NCBI GenBank assembly: GCA_947387575.1
Contig: CANDOC010000007.1
Span: 124,001-188,000 of the forward strand
Source: Spongorhabdus nitratireducens
GTDB taxonomy: Bacteria; Pseudomonadota; Gammaproteobacteria; Pseudomonadales; Endozoicomonadaceae
DNA: 64,000 nt
Direction of reading: 5' to 3'
This document shows positions 42,086 to 51,011 of the stretch, in pieces. The position numbers and the translations under genes are program-made. Each line of letters starts with the position of its first letter. The stretch's first letter is position 1. Under the pieces are notes generated by a model, which was not told the origin of the DNA, made no database searches, and worked only from the letters and a program-made list of their open reading frames with translations.

Positions 42086-42553
42086 TTATTTTCTGGCGCT
42101 TAAAAATGTATCAACAGAAATTTTTCCAGCGCCCCAGAGTGCAACAACAGCTAACAGCAATCCCCAAATAACATGCAGATTAAAAGCTGCCGGTGCCATT
42201 TCAGAAAAGCTCAATACCGCTACAACATTCACCGCTGACAATCCCAGCGCGCCAACCCGGCCAAACAATCCGAATGCCAGTAATACCGGGAAGATTAATT
42301 CACCTGCAGTACCCAACCATGCGGCAACAACCGGTGATAACAGTGGCACTTCATATTCCAGCTCAAACAGGAACAGGGTTGTTTCCCAGTCATCGATTTT
42401 AGTCAGACCGGATGCAAAGAAGACCCAGGCAACATAAAGTCGTGCAGCCAACAAGGCAACAGGTTGCAAGTAGTTTAGTAATCCGGACAAACCGTCATTC
42501 AGGCCAATCAGTGTCGACCAGGCAGAATTAGCTTTATTCATTGGCGTTGTCAT
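42086..42553 (-). CDS. DoxX-family inner-membrane protein
   Basis: Small membrane protein with four predicted helices (LLAARLYVAWVFFASGLTK; SPVVAAWLGTAGELIFPVLL; GALGLSAVNVVAVLSF; HVIWGLLLAVVALWG). DoxX-like proteins are regular partners (often called BufD) of DUF692/DUF2063/DUF2282 clusters, where a role in copper-linked redox chemistry has been proposed. The start is uncertain: TTG 42562, ATG 42553 or ATG 42541; the last has AAGGA 11 bases upstream. Last gene of the operon, overlapping or abutting the DUF2063 gene. Confidence 0.88.
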   Translation of the reverse strand: MTTPMNKANSAWSTLIGLNDGLSGLLNYLQPVALLAARLYVAWVFFASGLTKIDDWETTLFLFELEYEVPLLSPVVAAWLGTAGELIFPVLLAFGLFGRVGALGLSAVNVVAVLSFSEMAPAAFNLHVIWGLLLAVVALWGAGKISVDTFLSARK

Positions 42554-42558
42554 CCTTT

Positions 42559-43338
42559 TCAATCGTTTTCAGGCGCTGCATAGCCGATAACAATATGGTT
42601 TTCGATCGCGTCCGGAAGCCAGCTTTCAAACTGAAAAGAGTGACTGTCTTCTCTTTGGCTCAGGTCTTCGAAAGACTGATCGATATTTACTTTTCTTTGC
42701 TGGCATTCAATCCAGACTTGTTCTGCCGAACTGACTGCCCTGATTTCTGTACGCCAGTGTTTACGCCAGATAATCACTGTCTCGCCAGCCCGGTCTTGTA
42801 ACTTCTTTCCAGCCTGCGTCAGCAAGGCTTGTTGCTCACTGCCTTCGACATTATGAGCCAACCAGATTGAGTGAACCGGATATTCAGATACCAGTAGTCT
42901 CAGAGCCGGATTAATTACCAGATGTCCGGCTCCTGCATTTGAAGCCGACAGCTGTTGCAGTGATTCAAAATTGAGCTGTGTGTCCTCGGTTCTGCCAAGC
43001 TGATGACTGAACCAGTCTAGCCGCGCCATATCCGGCAGATACGGTAGTTGCTCAGATAACCCGGACAGTTCCAGCCATTCAGGGAAGCTGTCACCCCATT
43101 CAGCCCAGTCTCCCGCCACTAGCGGCGAATGTCGCAGGTACTGGCGACAGGCGTCTGCAAACCGTGTTTCACCCAGCAGCTGATGCACCACTGGAAAACT
43201 GATGGCTAATGCCCGCCTGGCATTGGCTTCAAGGTTGCGCCTGTATGCCTCCAGCCCGCGACGATCAAACTCATGATGATCGGAATCATCCAGAATTGCG
43301 CTCAGGAGACCGGGCTGAAAATCGCTGCAGAGTGTCAC
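42559..43338 (-). CDS. DUF2063 (BufC/HvfC-like) partner of the DUF692 enzyme
   Basis: Partner protein that delivers the precursor peptide to the MNIO enzyme in bufferin-type RiPP pathways. The 259-residue product starts with the DUF2063 pattern DFQPGLLSAIL, GLEAYRRNLEANARRALAISFP, VVHQLLGETRFADACRQYLR and HSPLVAGDWAEWGDSFPEWL. The gene opens with GTG 43338, which overlaps the DUF692 stop (GTGA) and has AGGAG 8 bases upstream. The frame is open a further 14 codons upstream inside the previous gene, but the overlap and ribosome site favour 43338. Confidence 0.88.
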   Translation of the reverse strand: MTLCSDFQPGLLSAILDDSDHHEFDRRGLEAYRRNLEANARRALAISFPVVHQLLGETRFADACRQYLRHSPLVAGDWAEWGDSFPEWLELSGLSEQLPYLPDMARLDWFSHQLGRTEDTQLNFESLQQLSASNAGAGHLVINPALRLLVSEYPVHSIWLAHNVEGSEQQALLTQAGKKLQDRAGETVIIWRKHWRTEIRAVSSAEQVWIECQQRKVNIDQSFEDLSQREDSHSFQFESWLPDAIENHIVIGYAAPEND

Positions 43339-44237
43339 ACCGGTTGCTCCTGAAATGAGTTCTCTGATAAAGCGTTGCACGCCTTTTCCGCAATCCGACG
43401 GGCCTTATTCGCCTCATTCAGCAGTACCTGCCACTCTGGCAGCTGGGTATCCCACTCGATCAGGGTCGGCACCTGGCCGAAGCGGGTAATCGCATGGTGA
43501 TATCCATCCCATACGGTGTCAGAAACTTTCTGGCTGTGATCATCAATGACCAGCCCGCCTGGCTGTGCCGGTGTGCAGCCGGCCAGATGAATCTCGCCAA
43601 CATGGGTCGCAGGAATCTGATCCAGCCACTGCTTAATACTGACCGCCACATTTTCAATGCCGGTATTGACCGCGTTAACGGCCAGATTGTTAATATCCAC
43701 CAGCAACCGGCATCCGCTTCGCTCAGCCAGCTCTGTTAAAAATTCTGTTTCGGTTAAAGTGCTGCCCGGCGGTTCAAGATAGGCACTCAGGTTTTCAACC
43801 AGAATCTGTCGTCCCAGTCGTTCCTGCACCTGCAGCACATTCTCGGTCATTACCTGCAGCATGCTTTCGTTAAAGGCAATGGGTAACAAATCACCGGCAT
43901 GAACCAGTTGTTCACCCACAACCCCCTGCCCGAAAGCCGCATGATCAGAAATCAGTGCCGGAGATATCCGGTCAGCCAGCTGAACCAGGGAATCCAGGTG
44001 CCGGGGGGAGATACCGGCAACCGAGCCCAGACCCAGAGAGGTCCCGTGCAAGCTGACCGGATAGCGTCCGGCGACTTCTTCCAGTACCCCCAGTGTTGCG
44101 CCACCGCGGGCAAAGAAGTTTTCAGAATGGACTTCAAAAAAATCGATATCAGCCGGGGCGGCCAGCGCATCATGATAATGAACATGCCTCAAGCCTATTC
44201 CGACAGGCGTGCGATCTGAAAACCATGTTCTGCTCAT
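43335..44237 (-). CDS. DUF692 multinuclear non-heme iron oxidative enzyme (MNIO, BufB/HvfB-like)
   Basis: Member of the family (MbnB, TglH, BufB) that uses two or three iron ions to modify cysteines of peptide substrates. The 300-residue TIM-barrel-like product has the conserved ligand patterns GIGLRHVHY, FFEVHSENFF, VSLHGTSLGLG, SDHAAFGQG, VENLSAYLEP, LVDINNLAVN, GEIHLAG and IEWDTQLP. ATG 44237 is preceded by GGGGGGCCAGG and fits the family N-terminus; the frame is open to a TTG 10 codons upstream. It follows the DUF2282 precursor gene by about 40 bases, so precursor and enzyme are co-transcribed. Confidence 0.92.
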   Translation of the reverse strand: MSRTWFSDRTPVGIGLRHVHYHDALAAPADIDFFEVHSENFFARGGATLGVLEEVAGRYPVSLHGTSLGLGSVAGISPRHLDSLVQLADRISPALISDHAAFGQGVVGEQLVHAGDLLPIAFNESMLQVMTENVLQVQERLGRQILVENLSAYLEPPGSTLTETEFLTELAERSGCRLLVDINNLAVNAVNTGIENVAVSIKQWLDQIPATHVGEIHLAGCTPAQPGGLVIDDHSQKVSDTVWDGYHHAITRFGQVPTLIEWDTQLPEWQVLLNEANKARRIAEKACNALSENSFQEQPV

Positions 44238-44277
44238 AATGCCTGGCCCCCCAGCCAATAACTTCAAAGCGGACGAA

Positions 44278-44562
44278 TTACTTCTCGTTCAGTTGCTCTT
44301 TCAGACGCTTCTGCGCTTCTGCCTTGGAGAAACCACCCAGGTCATCACAGGTGCCTTTGGCTACAGCCATCCATTCACCGATATCATTATCGGTTTCAGC
44401 CTGACCGGCACAGGAGTGAGTTCCCGCCAGGTTAGCGCAGTCATTCTGACCCGCTTTGGCGACGCCATAGCATTTCTCTTTGGAGCCCGCCTGAGCTGCA
44501 GAGATCGCACCCATGGAAATAACCGCAGCCAGTCCGGCAGAAATCAGGGCTTTGTTGTTCAT
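44278..44562 (-). CDS. DUF2282 bufferin-like (BufA1-type) RiPP precursor
   Basis: 94 residues with a clear signal peptide, [18 protein letters not shown] then AISAAQA, cleaved before GSKEKCYG. The mature part has four cysteines in the BufA1/DUF2282 order: [14 protein letters not shown], then THSCAG, then [10 protein letters not shown]. In Caulobacter, bufferins of this type are exported copper-binding peptides whose cysteines are modified by the DUF692 enzyme. The adjoining DUF692, DUF2063 and DoxX genes make that assignment strong. The Lys/Glu-rich C-terminal tail ([15 protein letters not shown]) is polar. AGGA lies 7 bases before ATG 44562. Confidence 0.9.
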   Translation of the reverse strand: MNNKALISAGLAAVISMGAISAAQAGSKEKCYGVAKAGQNDCANLAGTHSCAGQAETDNDIGEWMAVAKGTCDDLGGFSKAEAQKRLKEQLNEK

Positions 44563-44622
44563 GTTTCATTCCTGTATTTAATTTGTTTTATCCACAGTGG
44601 CTTTTTACTGCAGCCAGACTGA

Positions 44623-44955
44623 TCAAGAGACAGATTCGAGGTGCTTGTTCAGCCACTGACTGACACCCGCTTCAGGTTGAGCACCAACCAGTTGATCCAC
44701 TGGTTTACCCTTGTGCAGCAGCACCAGAGTTGGTATTCCCCGGACACTGAACTGGCCGGCTAGCGCCTGCTGTTCATCAACATTGACTTTGGTGGTCGTG
44801 AGCTGATCTGCATATTTCTGTGCCACACTGTCCAGTACCGGCAGCATCATTTTGCAGGGGCCACACCAGGGAGCCCAAAAGTCCACCAGCGTCCAGTCAG
44901 AATCCGAACTGACCTGTTCGAAATGGGCCTTGTCCTTCAGTTCCAATACACTCAT
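44623..44955 (-). CDS. Thioredoxin
   Basis: 110-residue thioredoxin fold with active site WAPWCGPCK (Cys near residues 31 and 34) and the cis-proline loop GIPTLVL. No signal peptide, so cytoplasmic. It lies between the YHS gene and the DUF2282 precursor gene (about 60 bases from each), in the same direction, so it probably keeps precursor cysteines reduced before modification; this role is inferred from position. It resembles housekeeping thioredoxins in length. Confidence 0.92.
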   Translation of the reverse strand: MSVLELKDKAHFEQVSSDSDWTLVDFWAPWCGPCKMMLPVLDSVAQKYADQLTTTKVNVDEQQALAGQFSVRGIPTLVLLHKGKPVDQLVGAQPEAGVSQWLNKHLESVS

Positions 44956-45016
44956 CTCTGTCTCTCATCCCTATACTGTTAATCCGGCGGTATGGATTCA
45001 CACCGCTTTCAAAGAA

Positions 45017-45499
45017 TTATTTTTCCAGCAGTTCTCTGGCAGAGATTTCCCGGATGCGCGGCCATGCTTCATTGGCTGTGGAGATGTAACCGGGCACATC
45101 GGTCAGCCACTTGTTCTGCACTTTCTTGTTCAGGTTCAGATAGAGCTTTCCATCAACCACCTTCCAGGCATTCGGATCACCATCAAACTTTTTCTCTACT
45201 GATGCACCGAAAGCGCAATAGCCACCATACTGAGGCGCATATTTGGTCGGGTTGGCTCTGAAAGCATCCCGGTTTTCTTCAGAAGAGAATTTGAAAATCG
45301 CGTTCTTGTAAGTCGCGGTGTATTCAAAGGAGCCTTCAGTCGGCTTGCCTGCAGTGAAGTAACTCACCGGGTCATAACCGTGCAGGGCAATATCATTGTT
45401 ATCAGCGTTGATATCTGCATCAGCAGCGAATACGCTACCGGCAAAAGCCAGAACTGATACGGCCGCAAAGGTTTTGAATGAGGTCTTCAGGAAGGTCAT
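45017..45499 (-). CDS. Exported YHS-domain protein
   Basis: 160 residues with signal peptide MTFLKTSFKTFAAVSVLAFA-GSVFA. The YHS-like domain follows: IALHGYDPVSYFTAGKPTEG, YKNAIFKFSSEENRDAFRAN and PQYGGYCAFGASVEKKFDGD. YHS domains occur in metal-handling proteins, including copper ATPases. The first gene of the likely YHS-trx-buf operon, divergent from an AraC regulator. Metal binding is inferred, not shown; the domain has a single cysteine (GGYCAFG). Confidence 0.88.
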   Translation of the reverse strand: MTFLKTSFKTFAAVSVLAFAGSVFAADADINADNNDIALHGYDPVSYFTAGKPTEGSFEYTATYKNAIFKFSSEENRDAFRANPTKYAPQYGGYCAFGASVEKKFDGDPNAWKVVDGKLYLNLNKKVQNKWLTDVPGYISTANEAWPRIREISARELLEK

Positions 45500-45661
45500 G
45501 GCTGTTCTCCGTCATGTTGTTGTCTGTCCATGTGGAGAAGAATACTCGGGGCTTTGATATTGTTTGGTGCAGATCGTCTTTAAGTTGAATCCGAAAGTCC
45601 AGCCGGCCAGTAAAGAGACAAACAACCAACTGCACTTTCGTTAATCACAGGTAATAAACTG
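45500..45661. promoter_or_regulatory. Divergent promoter region of the YHS operon and AraC gene
   Basis: 162 bases hold the control region of both directions. GGAGAA precedes the YHS start and AGGT the AraC start. I saw no convincing copper-regulator (CueR-like) dyad, so the AraC protein is the obvious candidate regulator. Confidence 0.35.
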
Positions 45662-46492
45662 ATGGACCAGCTGTCCCGCGTACTTGAGCGACTTTCAGTC
45701 TCCGCCGGTGTTTTTTATTCCGGCAAGCTCTGTGGGCTTTCCGCTTTTGATGATCCCGGCAGCACAACAGGTCATATTCACTTGCTGAAAACCGGACAGC
45801 TGACAGTAAAAGAAAAGAATAAAGAACCTGTCGTCCTGACAGGCCCGGCGCTGTTGTTTTATCCCCGGCCTTATCCACACCAGATCACGGCAGAAGAAAC
45901 AGATAACGTCGAGATTGTCTGCGCTTCCGTAAACTTTTCTTCCGGAGCCGCCAGCCCTGTTGCTGCATCACTCCCTCCCATCATCTGCCTGCAGCTGGAT
46001 GCCAGTGACCGGATAAACTCGGCAGCACAATGGTTGTTTGAGGAGGCATTCGGTGATCATGACGCACGCCAGACCATGATGAACCGACTTTGTGAAGTAC
46101 TGGTGCTGGAGCTACTGCGCCATGTCATCACCTCAGGAAATATCAGTAGCGGTCTGCTGGCAGGACTGGCAGATACCCAGTTAGCCCGGGTAATAGACAC
46201 CATTCATCAGCAGCCGGAAAAGAACTGGACTCTGGTTGAACTGGCTGAAGTTGCCGCCATGTCCCGCTCACGTTTTGCTGAACACTTCAAAACCGTGCTG
46301 GGACAGACACCGGGAGATTACCTCACCAGTTGGCGCATAGAATTGGCAAAAGGATTACTGAAAAAGGACAAGCCTGTCGGCTTTGTTGCCAATGAAGTGG
46401 GTTATGAAAATGCATCGGCCCTGGCCCGGGCATTCCGCAAGAAGACAGGCTTTTCACCCAGAGAGTGGCTGGATAACTCTGAATCACGCTGA
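45662..46492 (+). CDS. AraC-family regulator with N-terminal cupin-like domain
   Basis: 276 residues. An N-terminal cupin-type sensor domain (TGHIHLLKTGQLTVKEK, ALLFYPRPYPHQI) is followed by two helix-turn-helix units (NWTLVELAEVAAMSRSRFAE; VANEVGYENASALARAFRKK) and the closing FSPREWL. It is convergent with RidA and divergent from the YHS-trx-DUF2282-DUF692 operon, which makes it the likely regulator of that operon; other bufferin operons are usually described as controlled by sigma factors or copper regulators, so this would be a variant. Confidence 0.9.
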   Translation: MDQLSRVLERLSVSAGVFYSGKLCGLSAFDDPGSTTGHIHLLKTGQLTVKEKNKEPVVLTGPALLFYPRPYPHQITAEETDNVEIVCASVNFSSGAASPVAASLPPIICLQLDASDRINSAAQWLFEEAFGDHDARQTMMNRLCEVLVLELLRHVITSGNISSGLLAGLADTQLARVIDTIHQQPEKNWTLVELAEVAAMSRSRFAEHFKTVLGQTPGDYLTSWRIELAKGLLKKDKPVGFVANEVGYENASALARAFRKKTGFSPREWLDNSESR

Positions 46493-46540
46493 CCTCCGCA
46501 GGTACGGCATGACTGAGTTACCCAAACCATTCCAAACCTG

Positions 46541-46563
46541 CTAACCACAGAGCCTGTGGTTAG
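46541..46563. terminator. Bidirectional hairpin between AraC gene and ridA-like gene
   Basis: CTAACCACAG and CTGTGGTTAG form a perfect 10-bp stem with a 3-base loop in the short convergent gap. T-runs are weak on both sides, but position and symmetry fit a shared terminator. Confidence 0.6.
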
Positions 46564-46571
46564 CTCAGGTC

Positions 46572-46919
46572 TTATTGAGCAGCAATAACACTCAGCTCAA
46601 CCAGAATTTCCGGACGGGCCATACGCGCTTCAACACAGGCTCGAGCCGGCTTTGGCATATCAGCAACCCAGGCATCCCAGACTTCATTCATGGCAGCAAA
46701 GTCTTTCATATCGCGCACATAAATGGTGGTCGACAGGATCTTGCTCTTGTCGGTACCGGCTTCAGCCAACAGGCCTTCCACCTTTTCCAGACAACGACGG
46801 GTCTGCTCGGCAATATCCCACTGCGCTTCACCAGCAGTCTGACCACACAGGTAGACAGTGCCGTTGTGTTTAACAATCTTGCTCATGCGCTGGGTAGAAC
46901 CAATGCGTTCAATGCTCAT
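46572..46919 (-). CDS. RidA-family enamine/imine deaminase
   Basis: 115-residue RidA-like protein that hydrolyses reactive imines/enamines. Marks of the family are [10 protein letters not shown] near the N-terminus and [20 protein letters not shown], with the substrate-binding arginine in ACVEAR. It is the last gene of a minus-strand operon whose flavoenzyme should release an imine from an amine substrate, so its role in clearing that imine is consistent. About 35 bases separate it from the upstream oxidase gene. Confidence 0.92.
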   Translation of the reverse strand: MSIERIGSTQRMSKIVKHNGTVYLCGQTAGEAQWDIAEQTRRCLEKVEGLLAEAGTDKSKILSTTIYVRDMKDFAAMNEVWDAWVADMPKPARACVEARMARPEILVELSVIAAQ

Positions 46920-46954
46920 TATTTCAACTTTCCTAAGCTAGGGTTTGGCAGAGA

Positions 46955-48070
46955 TTAGAGGACTTTGCGCTCAAACCGGTCAATACGGAATGGATGTAGA
47001 TCAAAGCCAACCTTGCTACCGGTCACAAGATCAGCCATTACCTGACCGACAATCGGTCCCATCTGAAAACCATGGGCCGAAAAGCCAAAGGCATGCCAGG
47101 CATTTTCAGCATTCACACTGGCACCGATCACCGGCAGGTTATCCGGCATATAGGCTTCCAGTCCGGCCCACATTCGGTTGATTGAAGCAGTTTTCATAAT
47201 CGGGAAAAACTCGGCAACATTTTTCGCTCCGATAGCCAGCTTCTTGTAATCCAGCCGGGTACGATTGTTATCCCGGTCAGCAAAGCCCTTGGAGCCACCA
47301 CCGATCAAAACAGTGCCATTTTCAAACTGTTTGAAAGAAAGCGGTCGGCTGACAGCACCCACAACCGGCGTCGCAAAGTGGGGCATGCGGGTTGTAATCA
47401 TCAGCATCGGTGCGCTGTGAGTCAGTGGCACATTATCACCGATCATTACCGACATTTTTTCTGCCCAGGCACCGGCGCAGTTCACCAGATGTTTGCATTC
47501 GTAGCGATCATCTCGCGTTTCTATCAGCCAGTTTGGACCTACTTTTCTGATACGTTCTACGGCCTTGCCTTCAACAAACCGGGCTCCATGACGTTCAGCG
47601 GCACGGCGAAAAGCCAGTGTCGACTGATAGGGAATGGCATAGCCATCTGTTTCTGAAACGACCCCGCCCACACAGAAAGGTGAAACATGCGGCAGCCGTT
47701 CCCTCAGCTCCTTTTGATCAATAATCTGCTCATGGGTATAGCCCAGACCATGCATGACTTCACGACGCTTATAGAGGGTTTCCATATCCGCTTCATCCGC
47801 CGCAATATTAATCAGTGAGCGGGCACGAAAACCGGTATCAGCCTCAAGTTCTTCATCCAGTGTCGGCCATAACGCCATCGCCGCTTTGCTAAGTGGCACC
47901 TCAGCTACGTCACGACCAAGGAGACGTACACCACCAGCATTCACTCCGGATGCATGACGGGACACCCAGTCCTTTTCCAGCACCGTAACCTGCACACCCC
48001 GTTTCGCCAGATGATAGGCTGTAGAGCATCCCTGAATACCGCCACCGACAATAACTACTTCGGTATTCAT
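46955..48070 (-). CDS. FAD-dependent amine oxidoreductase, DAO family (catalytic subunit)
   Basis: 371 residues of the DAO superfamily: Rossmann motif VVIVGGGIQGCSTAYHLA at the N-terminus and the C-terminal FAD signature NLPVIGASVNAENAWHAFGF, then SAHGFQMGPIVG. Flavin subunits like this pair with an HcnB-like and an HcnA-like protein in opine, D-hydroxyproline or HCN-forming glycine dehydrogenases. Its ATG overlaps the HcnB-like stop by 4 bases (48067-48070). The substrate cannot be read from sequence. Confidence 0.93.
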   Translation of the reverse strand: MNTEVVIVGGGIQGCSTAYHLAKRGVQVTVLEKDWVSRHASGVNAGGVRLLGRDVAEVPLSKAAMALWPTLDEELEADTGFRARSLINIAADEADMETLYKRREVMHGLGYTHEQIIDQKELRERLPHVSPFCVGGVVSETDGYAIPYQSTLAFRRAAERHGARFVEGKAVERIRKVGPNWLIETRDDRYECKHLVNCAGAWAEKMSVMIGDNVPLTHSAPMLMITTRMPHFATPVVGAVSRPLSFKQFENGTVLIGGGSKGFADRDNNRTRLDYKKLAIGAKNVAEFFPIMKTASINRMWAGLEAYMPDNLPVIGASVNAENAWHAFGFSAHGFQMGPIVGQVMADLVTGSKVGFDLHPFRIDRFERKVL

Positions 48071-49497
48071 ACGGCCTCCTTGTCAGCCATCGCATCTTCG
48101 TACACTGGTCGGGGGGTTATTTCCGAGAAAGCACTCATCTCGGTCAGGCTCAATAGTTTCATCGGTGAACGCAGCCGGTAATAGCCAACATCGGCAACAG
48201 GTTGATTTCGCCATTGTGCCAGCAGCTCACTGACTGTATGGCCACATTGCCGCCCCTGACAGGGTCCCATGCCGCAGCGGGTCATACCCTTCAGATCATT
48301 GGGTCCTTTGCCGCCCAGTTCAAAGCCCTGCTTCAGATCTGCTAGTGTGCGTTCTTCACAACGACAGACAACGGTGTCTTCCTGCTGAGGAATGCGACAC
48401 TCATCAATCGGACGATAAAGGTGGTCTATAAAGCGGCGAAAGCTGTTCAGACTGTCCAGAGTACGCTGGCTTGGGGTCGCCCTCTGGTTACGCTCCTGCT
48501 CAGATATTTTTTCCAGCCTGAACAGCTTGTTCAAGGCAACGATGTCTCCCATCGCTGCGGCACCATCAGCACCGACAATACCACTGCCATCACCGGCAAC
48601 CGCAACTGATGGCACCGAACTCTGTCCCCAGGTATCCAGCTTTGGCTTCCAGCATAACTGCTGTTCACTCCATTCCAGCTCAAGGCCGAGAGCTCGGGAC
48701 ATATTAAGATTGGGGATAACGCCCTGATGCAGGAAGAAATGATCCGCTTTCAATTGATAGTTTTTGCCACCGGATTCAAACCGAATACTTGTAGCTTTCC
48801 CTTCACCGGCAATAGCAAGCCCGGTTGCAGCGCGATAAACAGGAATACCGGCTTTGGCGATTTTTCCAAGTAGCCCCAGCCCTTTCACTACCATTCCCGG
48901 TTTTGTGGCCGCATCAAGCGTATAGCGAGCTGATGAGGCATAGGATGACCAGGGAGTGGTATCAATCAGCGCCCGAACCGGAACTCCGAGATCAATATAT
49001 TGCGCAACAATCTGATAGAGCAGCGGGCCGGTGCCAACGAAAATAGCATCATCACGAACAATGCCTTCCGCCTTTAACATGACCTGGGCACTGCCGGCAG
49101 ACATCACGCCAGGCAGGTGCCATCCAGGTATCGGAAAAGGCCGCTCCATCGCACCGCAGGTCACTATGATTTCTTTTGCAGCCAGGCGACGAGTTTCATT
49201 GTTGTAGGAGAAAAGAATCTCGCCGTTATCACCAACATGCCAGACGGATGCCTGATACAGTTTTTCGGCTGCACAATTGTCAAAGGCTTCGATCAATTGC
49301 CGGCCTTTCATATAATCAGGCCCCAGTACTTCCGGAGACGGCAAAGGACTGGCCGTTACATTGCGGTAGATCTGCCCTCCAGCTCTGGCTTTTTCATCCA
49401 GAACTATGACTGAAGCGCCACCCGCTGATGCTGTAATGGCAGCCGACATACCTGCAGGGCCGGCTCCGATAATCGCAATATCGAAACAATCACTCAC
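48067..49497 (-). CDS. FAD/NAD(P)-binding dehydrogenase subunit with C-terminal [2Fe-2S] BFD domain (HcnB/OoxA-like)
   Basis: 476 residues. The N-terminus has an FAD-binding motif (IAIIGAGPAGMSAAITA) and a second dinucleotide site near FVGTGPLLYQIVAQYI. The C-terminal bacterioferritin-ferredoxin-like cysteines are VVCRCEE and CGMGPCQGRQC. This is the alpha subunit of a heteromeric dehydrogenase that passes electrons from the DAO subunit to the respiratory chain. I take GTG 49497 as the start: it overlaps the previous stop and has GGAGG 8 bases upstream; a longer in-frame start would intrude deeper into the previous gene. Confidence 0.93.
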   Translation of the reverse strand: MSDCFDIAIIGAGPAGMSAAITASAGGASVIVLDEKARAGGQIYRNVTASPLPSPEVLGPDYMKGRQLIEAFDNCAAEKLYQASVWHVGDNGEILFSYNNETRRLAAKEIIVTCGAMERPFPIPGWHLPGVMSAGSAQVMLKAEGIVRDDAIFVGTGPLLYQIVAQYIDLGVPVRALIDTTPWSSYASSARYTLDAATKPGMVVKGLGLLGKIAKAGIPVYRAATGLAIAGEGKATSIRFESGGKNYQLKADHFFLHQGVIPNLNMSRALGLELEWSEQQLCWKPKLDTWGQSSVPSVAVAGDGSGIVGADGAAAMGDIVALNKLFRLEKISEQERNQRATPSQRTLDSLNSFRRFIDHLYRPIDECRIPQQEDTVVCRCEERTLADLKQGFELGGKGPNDLKGMTRCGMGPCQGRQCGHTVSELLAQWRNQPVADVGYYRLRSPMKLLSLTEMSAFSEITPRPVYEDAMADKEAV

Positions 49498-49828
49498 AGC
49501 CCTGACCTCCGGCTGCATCAATAATTTCAGGGCAGGCAATACTCTGTTCGGTAATGGCCTGATGTTTCACCTGCATCCCCTGCCTGACTTCAACCAGACA
49601 GGCCTGCCGGTTGGGTATGCCATCAATTTCAACCAAGCATTCAAAACAGACACCCATGGCACAGTAAGCCGATCGCTCCTGCTGTGTAACAGGAGACAAT
49701 CGGGTATGGGTATCACCGGCAAGGACCATGGCAGCCCAGACTGACGAACCTTCGGAGACGGAAACGGTTTGGCCGTTAATGTTCAGCTCTACTTCTGGCT
49801 TTTTATCAAGGCGCAATGAACGGAACAT
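49490..49828 (-). CDS. (2Fe-2S)-binding small subunit (HcnA-like)
   Basis: 112 residues with a ferredoxin-like fold and cluster cysteines C56, C61, C64 and C77 (CAMGVCFEC ... C). Small gamma subunit of three-part HcnABC/opine/hydroxyproline dehydrogenases. First of the three dehydrogenase genes, downstream of the TRAP binding-protein gene. Confidence 0.9.
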   Translation of the reverse strand: MFRSLRLDKKPEVELNINGQTVSVSEGSSVWAAMVLAGDTHTRLSPVTQQERSAYCAMGVCFECLVEIDGIPNRQACLVEVRQGMQVKHQAITEQSIACPEIIDAAGGQGCE

Positions 49829-49871
49829 GGCGCGAACACCCTGCTGGATAAGCTATCTCTGGATTAGGAAA

Positions 49872-49899
49872 AGGTGTGGCGGGGAGTAGTGCCACACCT
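49872..49899 (-). terminator. Hairpin downstream of the TRAP binding-protein gene
   Basis: AGGTGTGGC and GCCACACCT form a 9-bp perfect stem with a 10-base loop, followed on the minus strand by TTTTCC. It lies between dctP and the dehydrogenase genes and probably lets the binding protein be made in excess while some transcripts read on. Confidence 0.55.
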
Positions 49900-49917
49900 G
49901 CGTCGACTATTAGTTAT

Positions 49918-50913
49918 TTAGTTGTTGATCTGGCTAAGGATCTTGTTACCCCAGTCTTCACCAACATCTTTCAGGATTTGCGGCCAGACTTCCTTGCGTA
50001 CTTTTTCCGCAGCAGCGGCCAGTTCGGCATCAGAAACCTTGACGATCTTGGCGCCGTTGTCAGCCAGCTTCTGCTCAAAGGCAGTCTGGTCAGTTTCGGC
50101 CTTGGTCCAGCGCTTGTCTTCAAAGGCAACAGCCGCCTGCTGCAGCACTGCACGGTCCTTGGCATCCAGATCATTAAAGGTCTCGGTGTTAACGATCATG
50201 TACCAGACTTCAAAGTGAGTATTCACCGGAATATAGGTCTTGGTCACATCACGGAAGGAAGCGTAATAACCTTCAGCACCGGAACCGACAACACCGTCAA
50301 CAACACCGGTCTGTACCGCAGTAAAAGCTTCGGAGAAAGGAATCGGTGAGCTGATATAACCCAGCGCATCACTGGTCAGCTGGAAGCTTTTGATGCCTGG
50401 CACACGAACCTTGATGCCTTTGTCCACAGACACATCACCCGGTGATACCGCATCTCGGTTCAGGGCGACGCCACCGAAGTAAACCGGATAGGCTGCCAGC
50501 ATGGTAATATCCTGCTTGGCATACAGCTCTTTCATCGCACCGTAGATTGCACCACCTGGGCCATAGATATCCCGCGCCTGCTTCCAGTTTGCAGCAATGT
50601 ACGGGAAAGCACTGATCTGCATCTGGCGGGAAGCTGCAGTAGCTGCCGGCTGTACCGCCATATCAATGGCACCCAGAGAAATACGCTCCTGCACAGTGGT
50701 GTAGTCACCCAGTGCGCTGGCGGCATAAATTTTAACTTTTACGTTGCCGTCAGTAGCCTGCTTTACTTCAGCAGCAAAATCTTTCAGCTCCACATCAACA
50801 CTGGCACCCTGGGGGCGGATGTGACTGATCTTGAGGGTTTTGGCTTCTGCAACAGCGGTCAGCCCCATAGCACTGGCCAGCAGTGCAGCGCCTAAAATGC
50901 GATTAAACTTCAT
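49918..50913 (-). CDS. TRAP transporter solute-binding protein (DctP family)
   Basis: 331 residues with signal peptide MKFNRILGAALLASAMGL ending AVAEA. It then reads KTLKISHIRPQGASVDVELK and contains the DctP carboxylate-binding region PFSEAFTAVQTGVVDGVVG. Periplasmic receptor for an organic acid or amino acid. The nearby flavoenzyme suggests an imino or amino compound, inferred only. Confidence 0.94.
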   Translation of the reverse strand: MKFNRILGAALLASAMGLTAVAEAKTLKISHIRPQGASVDVELKDFAAEVKQATDGNVKVKIYAASALGDYTTVQERISLGAIDMAVQPAATAASRQMQISAFPYIAANWKQARDIYGPGGAIYGAMKELYAKQDITMLAAYPVYFGGVALNRDAVSPGDVSVDKGIKVRVPGIKSFQLTSDALGYISSPIPFSEAFTAVQTGVVDGVVGSGAEGYYASFRDVTKTYIPVNTHFEVWYMIVNTETFNDLDAKDRAVLQQAAVAFEDKRWTKAETDQTAFEQKLADNGAKIVKVSDAELAAAAEKVRKEVWPQILKDVGEDWGNKILSQINN

Positions 50914-51011
50914 CTGACTTCCTCGGCTTTTGTTCTTTTCGTTTGTTATTGTTTTTGGTTACTGCTCTTTTCCGGAGGCTGTAACCACAGCCTCCTTAAT
51001 TTCGTTGTCTA

